Shown here piece after piece: positions 1-6,607 of a stretch of DNA of 6,607 nucleotides (its first letter is position 1; each line of letters begins with the position of its first letter). The stretch is from Candidatus Omnitrophota bacterium (GTDB taxonomy: Bacteria; Omnitrophota; Gorgyraeia; Gygaellales; UBA12090), in contig DOMD01000085.1 of assembly GCA_003510525.1 (NCBI GenBank), forward strand, positions 2,928 to 9,534, written 5' to 3'. Made by a program: the position numbers and the translations under genes. The notes under the pieces were generated by a model that saw only the letters and a program-made list of their open reading frames with translations, did not search any database and was not told the origin of the DNA.

Positions 1-774
<774 letters not shown>

Positions 775-777
775 TAA

Positions 778-1056
778 ATGCTCAAGATATTCAGGCAGAC
801 ATCTTTTTTGGCGGCAGTGGGCATACTCTTGGTTATTTTTATACCCGGCTACGCCAAAATCCAGGAACTGCGCCAAAAAAACCAGGAATTAGAAGCCAGT
901 GTCCGGAAACTACAGGCTGAAAATTCCGCCTTTCAGCAGGAAAAGGAAAGGCTGGAGAATGACCCGGAATATCTGGAGCAGGTGGGCAGGAAAGAATTAG
1001 GCATTGTAAAAAAAGGCGAGATATCCTACCGGCTGGTTCCCCAGGAAAAGAAATAA
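778..1056 (+). CDS. ftsB: FtsB/DivIC-family septum formation initiator
   Basis: This small bitopic division protein, in the known family, bridges FtsL and FtsQ (DivIC with FtsL and DivIB in Firmicutes) at the septum and helps activate peptidoglycan synthesis. The 92 residues show the full family plan: a short cytoplasmic N-terminus with basic residues (1-7), one membrane segment (about 8-24, LAAVGILLVIFIPG), a periplasmic coiled coil (about 27-61, rich in Glu, Gln, Lys and Leu), then the characteristic tail NDPEYLEQVGRKELGIVKKGEISYRL (split: NDPEYLEQ 61-68, ARKELG-like RKELG 71-75, GEISYRL 80-86). Length is typical. The ATG lies directly after the double stop TAATAA of eno with no good Shine-Dalgarno at normal spacing, so translation is probably coupled to eno. 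The eno-ftsB order is also found in E. coli. Whether FtsB or DivIC is the better name depends on the taxon. Confidence 0.93.
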   Translation: MLKIFRQTSFLAAVGILLVIFIPGYAKIQELRQKNQELEASVRKLQAENSAFQQEKERLENDPEYLEQVGRKELGIVKKGEISYRLVPQEKK

Positions 1057-1077
1057 AAAATTTTGGGAGGATAATTA

Positions 1078-1105
1078 TTGACTTAATACGATATTATGGT
1101 AAGAT
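1078..1105 (+). promoter_or_regulatory. Sigma-70-like promoter with extended -10
   Basis: TTGACT (1078-1083) matches the -35 consensus at 5 of 6 bases. After a 16-base spacer comes TAAGAT (1100-1105), 4 of 6 to the -10 consensus, preceded by the extended -10 TG at 1097-1098. The predicted transcript starts around 1111-1113. It would give the helicase gene a leader of about 90 bases that contains the hairpin at 1166-1194. This is the only convincing promoter I see between ftsB and the helicase gene. Confidence 0.6.
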
Positions 1106-1123
1106 TAAAAATAGAAATCAGGT

Positions 1124-1152
1124 GTGGTATGTTTGAAGGGGGAATCTGCCAC
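1124..1152 (+). other. Weak leader hairpin upstream of the terminator-like hairpin
   Basis: GTGGTA (1124-1129) can pair with TGCCAC (1147-1152), six pairs including one G-U, with a 17-base loop. The loop contains GTTTGA (1131-1136), which is complementary to TCAAAC at 1164-1169 and at 1176-1181. The first of those is part of the 5' arm of the next hairpin and the second is in its loop. This is pairing potential only, not a recognised riboswitch class. Confidence 0.3.
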
Positions 1153-1165
1153 GTTAAAATAACTC

Positions 1166-1197
1166 AAACCTTCGCTCAAACAGGGCGGAGGTTTTTT
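1166..1197 (+). terminator. Rho-independent terminator or attenuator overlapping the helicase ribosome binding site
   Basis: AAACCTTCGC (1166-1175) pairs fully with GCGGAGGTTT (1185-1194): ten pairs with one T-G wobble, a nine-base loop, and a run of six T (1192-1197) that begins in the 3' arm. This is the classic intrinsic terminator shape and could end the eno-ftsB transcript. However, the promoter at 1078-1105 lies upstream of it and the helicase ATG is only eight bases past the stem, leaving no room for another promoter. The GGAGG at 1187-1191 in the 3' arm is also the best Shine-Dalgarno for that ATG. The element may therefore be a leaky terminator, an attenuator, or a ribosome-site sequestering hairpin. 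Confidence 0.7.
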
Positions 1198-1201
1198 ATT
1201 T

Positions 1202-4200
1202 ATGGAAGATAATATTATGCATACAGACCTAACATTCTTCACTAATGAGAAAGACTCTACCTTGCTTCAACGGTTTAAGGTAACCCTGGAGAATAATGCC
1301 CGGTTCTTTGATGTTTTGGTCGGTTATTTCCGCACCAGCGGGTTTTTCCATTTGTATAAATCGCTGGAGAAGGTTGAGAAAATTCGTATTTTAGTGGGTA
1401 TTAACGCGGATAAGCAGACTCATGATCTTCTGTCGAAAGCCAAAGAAGAGCAGGTTGCCATCAAATTCTCTCACAAGGAAGCCCAGGATGCTTTTTCGGC
1501 GGAAGTGAGCCGCGAAATGGAAGAATCAGAGGACAATGTTGATGTTGAGCTCGGCGTTCAGAAATTCATTGAGTTTATCAAATCTGGCAAACTGGAAATC
1601 CGGGCGTATCCTTCCGGTGATATCCACGCCAAAGTGTATATAATCCGTAAAGATATTAATAAAAGCGAAGACTATGGCCGGGTAATAACCGGCTCAAGCA
1701 ATTTTTCATATTCCGGCCTCCATGATAACCTGGAGTTTAATGTTGAGCTTAAAGATAGCCGGGATGTCAAATACGCCCTGGAGAAGTTCGAAGCGCTTTG
1801 GAAGGATGGAGTAGATATTTCAGAGAAATATGTCGAAACTATCAATGAAAAGACCTGGCTCAATGATACCATTACGCCTTACGAACTATATCTAAAATTT
1901 CTCTATGAATATTTCAAGGAGAAAATCAACGAAGACATGGATTCAATCTACAAGGATAAGCGTTTCCTTCCGGAGGGATTTATGGATCTGGAATATCAGG
2001 ACGAGGCGGTTAAGGACGCCTTGACTAAGCTGGGTGACTACGGCGGGGTATTCCTGGCTGATGTTGTCGGTTTAGGCAAAACTTACATTTCCGCTTTGCT
2101 TGCCCAGCAGTTAGAGGGCTATACTTTGGTTATCTGCCCTCCGGTTCTTACGGATTATTGGCAGGATACTTTCCGGGATTTTGGCATCCGGGGTTTTGAA
2201 GTGGAATCATTGGGTAAACTTGACAAGCTTATAGAAAATGGAGTTGAAAAATACCGGAATATCTTCATTGATGAAGCTCACCGTTTCAGGAATGAAACCA
2301 GCCAGACTTATGAAAAACTCAAGCAAATCTGCTGGGGCAAGCGGGTAATCCTGGTATCCGCGACACCCTTGAATAATACGCCGTTTGACATCTTGAGCCA
2401 GATAAAACTTTTCCAGAAAGGCCATAACAGTACCATTCCTAATGCGCGTGACCTGGATAAATTATTTTCTGGTTTGCAGAAGAAGCTAAAATCCGTTGAT
2501 CGCAAGAAAATTAAAAATTACCTCAAGATAATCAAAGAGAACTCTTTGACTATCCGCGAAAATATCCTTAAGTATCTTATGGTCAGGCGGACCAGGACTG
2601 AAGTCTTGAAATATTTCAAGAAAGACCTCCAACAGCAACGGTTGAAATTCCCGGAATTAGCTGAACCAAGGCGGGTCTATTATCAATTTGACGCGCGGCT
2701 TGACAAAATCTTCATGCGCAGTATTGAGCTTATTAAGAATTTTAGATATACCCGCTATATGCCGCTATTGTATTTGAAAAATCCAGATCCGCAGGAAGTA
2801 ACCGGACAGCGTAACCTTGGCCGTTTTATGCGGATACTGCTGGTAAAGCGCCTGGAAAGCAGTTTCTACGCTTTCAAAATGACCCTCGACAGATTCATCC
2901 ATTCTTACGATTCTTTCATCAAGATGCTTGATAAAGGCACAATTTATATCAGTAAGCAACACAGTGAGAAAATCTATGAAGCCTTAGAAAATGATGACCT
3001 AGACAGGATCATAGAACTGGTTGAGCAGGATAAAGTGCAGAAATACGAGTCCGGGGATTTTAGCAAAGCGTTTAAAGATAATCTGAAAGAGGATTTGGAC
3101 ATTTTGCTTGAAATGAAGAAGTTGTGGGACGAGGTGAAGGCTGACCCCAAGATCGCTCAATTCAAATCAATCCTCACCAAGGATAAAATTCTCAAAGAAA
3201 ATAAACTGATTATCTTTACTGAATCCAAGGAAACCGCCGAGTATCTGGACAAAAACTTGAGGGAAGAATTTGGCGGCCAGGTTCTGTCTTATTCCAGTAA
3301 ATCCAGCGCCGCTGTCCGGGAAACGATAATTGATAACTATGATCCGAAACACAGGAATTATAAGAATGATATTCGGATTCTCATCACTACCGATATTTTG
3401 GCTGAAGGCGTTAATTTGCACCGCTCAAATGTAGTTATCAATTATGATATTCCCTGGAATCCTACTCGGGTTTTACAGCGCGTGGGCCGCGTTAACCGGG
3501 TGGATACAAAATTTGATGACATATATGTCTATAACTTTTTTCCTTCTCTTCAGGGTAACAATGAAATAAAGCTTGAAGAAGCGGCCATTGCCAAGATTCA
3601 GGCTTTTCATGACACCCTTGGCGAAGACGCTCAATATCTGACTGAAGGGGAAGAGATCACTTCTCACGAGCTGTTTAATCGCCTCAACTCCAAGAAACTC
3701 TTAGAAGAAGGCGGAGAAGTTGAGGAAGATTCAGAGTTGAAATATCTTTCCGAGATAAGGGATATCCGGGATAACAATACCGCCTTGTATGAAAAGATAA
3801 AACGCCTGCCTAAGAAAGCCCGCAGTGCCAAAGTGTATCCGGATTTCAAGGAAGCAGTGGTTACGTTCTTTAAGAAAGGCAAACTGCGCAAGATTTACAT
3901 TGCGGATATCAAAGAAGCCAAGGAGCTGGATTTCTTCAATGCCGCCGTAATCTTAAAATCTAAAAATATGGATAAAAGAGAAAAACTCGCCGCCGATTTC
4001 TATAAACTTCTGGCTCAAAATAAGGAGCAGTTTAAGCTTGCTACTACCGAAGAAGCGCGTGAGTTTAAGCAGGAAGGCGGCCGGAGCAATGAGATAACTC
4101 TTGTTCGGACAATTAAAGCCATCAAGAAGTTCTCCGGGTTTACGGATGAGGACGAAGAATATCTGGAAAGAGTTTTGAAAGCCTTAGAAGAGGGAGCCTT

Positions 4201-4384
4201 GCCTAAACAGACAACTAAAACTTTGGTCAAAGAGATTAAAAATGAAAACAATCCCTTAAAGATTCTCTTTAAGTTCAAGCAGGGGATCCCGCGGAATTTC
4301 TTCGCCGAAGGCTTTGCGGATAACCCCTATTACAACACCGCGCCCAGAGAAGTTATTTTATCGGAATACTTAACAGAAAGATAA
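1202..4384 (+). CDS. Phospholipase D-like (HKD) nuclease fused to SNF2-like superfamily 2 helicase
   Basis: A 1060-residue cytosolic, DNA-acting protein. The N-terminal domain (about 8-200) is of PLD/HKD-nuclease type: His142-x-Lys144 followed by GSSN (164-167) and the NLEFNVEL strand (176-183). One HKD motif is present, so two subunits would have to form one active site. The helicase follows: Walker A VGLGKT (289-294), DEAH (357-360), SAT (386-388), an inter-lobe helical insertion (about 400-660), then lobe 2 with IIFTES (670-675), TTDILAEGVNLH (729-740) and motif VI QRVGR (759-763) with Arg766. The C-terminal 280 residues, rich in Lys and Glu, match no domain I can name. Related PLD-helicase proteins occur beside restriction-modification methylases, which fits the neighbours here; a role in restricting foreign DNA is inferred. 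The start at 1202 has GGAGG ten bases upstream. An alternative ATG at 1217 (Met6) has GGAAG eight bases upstream and cannot be excluded. Confidence 0.93.
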   Translation: MEDNIMHTDLTFFTNEKDSTLLQRFKVTLENNARFFDVLVGYFRTSGFFHLYKSLEKVEKIRILVGINADKQTHDLLSKAKEEQVAIKFSHKEAQDAFSAEVSREMEESEDNVDVELGVQKFIEFIKSGKLEIRAYPSGDIHAKVYIIRKDINKSEDYGRVITGSSNFSYSGLHDNLEFNVELKDSRDVKYALEKFEALWKDGVDISEKYVETINEKTWLNDTITPYELYLKFLYEYFKEKINEDMDSIYKDKRFLPEGFMDLEYQDEAVKDALTKLGDYGGVFLADVVGLGKTYISALLAQQLEGYTLVICPPVLTDYWQDTFRDFGIRGFEVESLGKLDKLIENGVEKYRNIFIDEAHRFRNETSQTYEKLKQICWGKRVILVSATPLNNTPFDILSQIKLFQKGHNSTIPNARDLDKLFSGLQKKLKSVDRKKIKNYLKIIKENSLTIRENILKYLMVRRTRTEVLKYFKKDLQQQRLKFPELAEPRRVYYQFDARLDKIFMRSIELIKNFRYTRYMPLLYLKNPDPQEVTGQRNLGRFMRILLVKRLESSFYAFKMTLDRFIHSYDSFIKMLDKGTIYISKQHSEKIYEALENDDLDRIIELVEQDKVQKYESGDFSKAFKDNLKEDLDILLEMKKLWDEVKADPKIAQFKSILTKDKILKENKLIIFTESKETAEYLDKNLREEFGGQVLSYSSKSSAAVRETIIDNYDPKHRNYKNDIRILITTDILAEGVNLHRSNVVINYDIPWNPTRVLQRVGRVNRVDTKFDDIYVYNFFPSLQGNNEIKLEEAAIAKIQAFHDTLGEDAQYLTEGEEITSHELFNRLNSKKLLEEGGEVEEDSELKYLSEIRDIRDNNTALYEKIKRLPKKARSAKVYPDFKEAVVTFFKKGKLRKIYIADIKEAKELDFFNAAVILKSKNMDKREKLAADFYKLLAQNKEQFKLATTEEAREFKQEGGRSNEITLVRTIKAIKKFSGFTDEDEEYLERVLKALEEGALPKQTTKTLVKEIKNENNPLKILFKFKQGIPRNFFAEGFADNPYYNTAPREVILSEYLTER

Positions 4385-4418
4385 ATTTACCGATGGTGAG
4401 ATTGTAAGGTTATTGAGT

Positions 4419-4424
4419 GAGGGG
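4419..4424 (+). promoter_or_regulatory. Ribosome binding site for the YhcG-family gene
   Basis: GAGGGG ends five bases before the ATG at 4430; its GAGG core is seven bases away. It fixes this start. The 45-base gap after the helicase stop holds no hairpin with a T run and no convincing promoter, so the two genes are probably in one operon. Confidence 0.7.
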
Positions 4425-4429
4425 ATAAA

Positions 4430-5563
4430 ATGAGGAAACAGATAAAATCGGATAAGTCAAAAGTCAGCATTGATTCTAACTTGTTTAAGGAGATTCGCGC
4501 GTTGATTATGGCCGCCCGAAATGCTGTTGTTAGAAATATTAATACAGTTCAGGTGATGACCAGTTTTGAGATTGGACGCAGGATTGTGGAGCATGAACAG
4601 CAGGGAGAAAATCGGGCGGAATACGGAAAAGCTCTGCTTAAAGTTTTGTCAAATAATCTTACAGAAGAATTTGGAAGAGGGTTTTCCCGTTCTAACCTTC
4701 AAAATATGCGTAATTTTTATATGATTTATCATAATCGTTTACCGGAGAAATGCCAGATGCCATCTGGCAAATTGATTGGCGGGCAAAAAAGTCAGAAGCT
4801 GTCTGACAAACCAGGCACGATAGAAAAAAGCTTATCCTCGAAATTTAGCCTTAGCTGGTCGCAATATATTTTTCTTATCGGGATTAAAGTTGATGAAGCG
4901 CGCAGTTTCTACGAAATAGAAGCAGTAAACAATAACTGGACTTTACCGGAGCTCACCCGTCAGTTCAATTCCGGGCTCTATGAGCGTTTGGCGCTAAGCC
5001 GGGATAAAGAAGGCGTACGAAAATTGGCAAAAGAAGACCAGGTTATCGCGAAGCAGGAAGATTTACTTAAGGAGCCGTATGTATTGGAATTTCTCGGGCT
5101 TGATGAAAACGCTAAATATTCAGAATCTGATTTAGAATCAGCTATTATTGACAAACTTGAACATTTTCTTCTGGAGCTGGGTAAAGGGTTTTTATTTGAA
5201 GCGCGTCAAAAGCGATTTACTTTTGATGAGGATCATTTTTTTGTGGATCTGGTTTTTTATAACCGTTTGCTTAACTGTTATGTTCTTATTGATTTAAAAA
5301 TCGGAAAATTAACCCATCAGAACTTGGGGCAGATGCAAATGTATGTTAATTATTTTGATCGGTATGTGAAAACTAAAGATGAAGGTTTAACTATCGGCAT
5401 TATCCTTTGCAGTAAGAAGCGTGAAGCATTGGTTGAGATTACGCTTCCAAAAGATGCTAATATTCACGCGAAAGAATATCGGCTCTATCTGCCGTCAAAA
5501 GAAGAGTTAAGGCGTAAGTTGCTTGATTGGACCAGCGGGCAGGAGGCAGGCAATGAGGTTTAA
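4430..5563 (+). CDS. yhcG: DUF1016/YhcG-family PD-(D/E)XK nuclease
   Basis: At 377 residues this is close to the length of E. coli YhcG. The N-terminal DUF1016_N region (about 15-165) includes the QVMTSFEIGRRIVEHEQ helix (41-57), FGRGFSRSNLQNMRNFY (81-97) and LSWSQY (141-146). The C-terminal nuclease region (about 195-345) shows ELGKGFLFEARQ (249-260), Asp273 in FFVDLVFYNR and Asp288-Leu-Lys290 in VLIDLKIGKL, the expected D...(D/E)xK metal site, followed by GQMQMYVNYFD (300-310). All catalytic positions look intact. Family members are frequent in type I restriction-modification loci and other defence regions, but their exact role is not established; action on DNA is inferred from the fold. 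The linker at about 105-140 carries a repeated Q-x-x-S-x-K-like peptide encoded by DNA palindromes. Sampled blocks are AT-rich (4681-4740 has 16 G+C of 60, 5221-5280 has 18 of 60). Confidence 0.93.
   Translation: MRKQIKSDKSKVSIDSNLFKEIRALIMAARNAVVRNINTVQVMTSFEIGRRIVEHEQQGENRAEYGKALLKVLSNNLTEEFGRGFSRSNLQNMRNFYMIYHNRLPEKCQMPSGKLIGGQKSQKLSDKPGTIEKSLSSKFSLSWSQYIFLIGIKVDEARSFYEIEAVNNNWTLPELTRQFNSGLYERLALSRDKEGVRKLAKEDQVIAKQEDLLKEPYVLEFLGLDENAKYSESDLESAIIDKLEHFLLELGKGFLFEARQKRFTFDEDHFFVDLVFYNRLLNCYVLIDLKIGKLTHQNLGQMQMYVNYFDRYVKTKDEGLTIGIILCSKKREALVEITLPKDANIHAKEYRLYLPSKEELRRKLLDWTSGQEAGNEV
4751..4769. repeat. Perfect 19-base palindrome in the YhcG linker
   Basis: TGCCAGATG and CATCTGGCA are exact reverse complements around a single central C. 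The palindrome encodes residues 108-113 (CQMPSG) and runs into Lys114. It is the first of two palindromes 22 bases apart that encode similar peptides. Confidence 0.8.
4791..4807. repeat. Second palindrome in the YhcG linker
   Basis: GTCAGA (4791-4796) and TCTGAC (4802-4807) are exact reverse complements around a five-base centre. It encodes the QKLSD part of SQKLSDK (121-127), parallel to CQMPSGK (108-114) in the first palindrome, with the CAG (Gln) and TCT (Ser) codons at the same places in both. Confidence 0.7.
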
Positions 5564-5573
5564 AGCTAAATGA
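5541..5573 (+). promoter_or_regulatory. Strong ribosome binding site plus six-codon minicistron overlapping the methylase start
   Basis: AGGAGG (5541-5546), the best Shine-Dalgarno in the window, lies six bases before an ATG at 5553. That ATG opens a reading frame of six codons (MRFKAK) ending in TGA at 5571-5573. This stop overlaps the methylase ATG (5570-5572) as ATGA, the usual geometry of coupled termination and reinitiation. The methylase ATG itself has only a TGAGG about eleven bases upstream. The minicistron is seen; its function in coupling is inferred. Confidence 0.45.
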
Positions 5574-6607
5574 AAAACCTGGTAAAACAGACCTTAGAAC
5601 ATGATTTTGATTTACCACAGTATACAGATTTTATAAAAAACCTATTCAATGAGATCCAAATCCAGCCGCAAGAAATTAAAGTTCCTGACAACTCCCAGGA
5701 ATTCATCAAAAAGATAACCTTCCTTTCCGATTTCTCTGATACCCAGAAAAAAACTATAGATATTTACGCGGTTGAGCTTGCCGGCGGCACAAAAGTAGAG
5801 CGCGCCCGCTCCTTCCAGCGCAATCTTATTTCAAAACTACTCAAAGATAATACTAAAGACGCCGGATTAGCGGCATTTTATTCCAAAGATAACCCTGACT
5901 GGCGGCTATCTTTCATTAAGCTTGACTATAAGCTGACTGACAAAGGAGTAAAAGTTGAAGTCGGCACTCCGCCTAAGCGGTACTCTTTCTTGGTAGGCAA
6001 GACAGAGCCTTCACATACTGCCCAGAAACAACTCTTGCCGATTCTTGAAGACCATAAAAACAATCCTCTGCTTTCAGACCTGGAAGAGGCTTTTAGCGTT
6101 GAGAGAGTAACCAGGGAATTCTACGAGCGCTATAAGAAACTTTTTGAAGACCTCTCCAAAGACCTGAAGAAAAACAAGGCTTTCCGGATTATTGCCGAAA
6201 AAGAAAACATTGATATTGATAATTTCGCTAAAAAGCTTCTCGGCCAGATAGTATTCTTGTATTTCCTGCAGAAAAAAGGCTGGTTAGGTGTGCCACAGGA
6301 TAAAACTTGGGGGCAAGGCGATAAATTTTTCTTAAGAACTCTGTTTGATAAAGCAAAAGCCGGAAAGCAGGATTTTTATGACCATTATCTGGAGCATCTT
6401 TTCTATGATACCTTGAATAATCCCCGCCGGGATGAAGTGGACCCGGCATGCTCCCGTTATTTTGATTGTAAAATCCCTTTCTTAAACGGCGGTTTGTTTG
6501 AACCCGATTACGATTGGAAGAATACTATTGTTTATCTGGGAAATGAAATCTTTGAGGAGATCGTTGATACCTTTGATCTCTATAACTTCACCGTTAAAGA
6601 AGACGAG
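5570..6607 (+). CDS. Eco57I-type restriction-modification methylase-like protein, N-terminal part, 3' end outside window
   Basis: The frame is open for 346 codons from the ATG at 5570 to the last base without a stop. Residues 1-140 form an N-terminal domain (IDIYAVELAG at 63-72, RARSFQRNLISKLL at 78-91, WRLSFIKL at 111-118) like that preceding the methylase in large Eco57I-type or PglX-like enzymes. Residues 150-346 are helical, with LLGQIVFLYFLQKKGWLG (223-240) and the highly typical IPFLNGGLFEP (302-312), which in these proteins lies upstream of the SAM-binding and NPPY motifs. Those motifs are beyond the window, so N6-adenine methylation is inferred from family resemblance. No clear ExK nuclease motif is visible in the N-terminal domain; cleavage may rest with the neighbouring proteins. 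The start lies six bases after the yhcG stop. A complete family member would probably be around 1000 residues or more. Confidence 0.85.
   Translation, partial: MKNLVKQTLEHDFDLPQYTDFIKNLFNEIQIQPQEIKVPDNSQEFIKKITFLSDFSDTQKKTIDIYAVELAGGTKVERARSFQRNLISKLLKDNTKDAGLAAFYSKDNPDWRLSFIKLDYKLTDKGVKVEVGTPPKRYSFLVGKTEPSHTAQKQLLPILEDHKNNPLLSDLEEAFSVERVTREFYERYKKLFEDLSKDLKKNKAFRIIAEKENIDIDNFAKKLLGQIVFLYFLQKKGWLGVPQDKTWGQGDKFFLRTLFDKAKAGKQDFYDHYLEHLFYDTLNNPRRDEVDPACSRYFDCKIPFLNGGLFEPDYDWKNTIVYLGNEIFEEIVDTFDLYNFTVKEDE

Noticed and set aside
1065..1086. GGGAGG followed seven bases later by TTG, a possible start
   Set aside because: The TTG frame ends after two codons (TTG ACT TAA). The TTGACT reads better as a -35 element.
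1057..1201. Known riboswitch, tRNA or T-box in the leader
   Set aside because: I could not match the leader to any conserved core of these classes; only simple hairpins are seen.
1096..1212. A 38-codon ATG frame in the gap before the helicase gene
   Set aside because: It has no ribosome site at proper spacing, overlaps the promoter, the terminator-like hairpin and the helicase start, and its peptide resembles no known family.
2041..2084. Walker A with Val in place of the usual Glu (DVVGLGKT instead of DEVGLGKT) as a sign of an inactive helicase
   Set aside because: The Gly-Lys-Thr core, DEAH, SAT and QRxGR are all intact, so a single substitution before the P-loop is not evidence of inactivity.
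6228..6449. Minus-strand frame opposite the methylase gene
   Set aside because: The + strand frame there encodes the conserved helical region and leads into IPFLNGGLFEP; the antisense frame has no family features or ribosome site.
1202..6607. Classification as classical DISARM or BREX
   Set aside because: No DUF1998 (drmB), drmA, pglZ or brxC-type gene is visible, and the PLD domain is fused to the helicase. Genes beyond the window could change this.

Overview
The window looks like bacterial chromosome of moderate G+C content, coded entirely on the + strand. It joins a short housekeeping operon to a restriction or phage-defence type cassette. There is no rRNA, tRNA, integrase, transposase or CRISPR array. 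The taxon cannot be fixed from the sequence. An enolase gene followed directly by an FtsB/DivIC-type division gene, plus Shine-Dalgarno sites of the GGAGG type, says Bacteria. An uncultured lineage such as Omnitrophota is only a guess.

Layout. Bases 1-774 are the C-terminal part of enolase (5' end outside the window). It is nearly contiguous with a 92-residue FtsB/DivIC septum protein (778-1056). A 145-base gap (1057-1201) holds a good sigma-70-like promoter (TTGACT, 16 bases, TAAGAT with extended -10 TG) and a terminator-like hairpin. The 3' arm of that hairpin contains the Shine-Dalgarno sequence of the next gene. Then come three co-directional genes: a 1060-residue fusion of a phospholipase-D-type (HKD) nuclease domain with a SNF2-like superfamily 2 helicase (1202-4384), a DUF1016/YhcG-family PD-(D/E)XK nuclease (4430-5563), and the first 346 codons of a large protein resembling Eco57I-type restriction-modification methylases (5570-6607, running off the window).

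How the parts may work together (inference). The cassette could pair a DNA methylase for self/non-self marking with an ATP-driven translocase carrying its own nuclease domain, plus a second, unrelated nuclease. Spacings of 45 and 6 bases and no visible terminator between the genes suggest one operon. The catalytic domain of the methylase lies outside the window, so its activity is not directly seen.

Points worth a second look: the attenuator-like leader of the helicase gene; twin DNA palindromes encoding a repeated Q-x-x-S-x-K peptide in the variable linker of the YhcG protein; an inverted repeat that coincides with an extra loop in enolase; and a six-codon minicistron with a strong ribosome binding site whose stop overlaps the methylase start.
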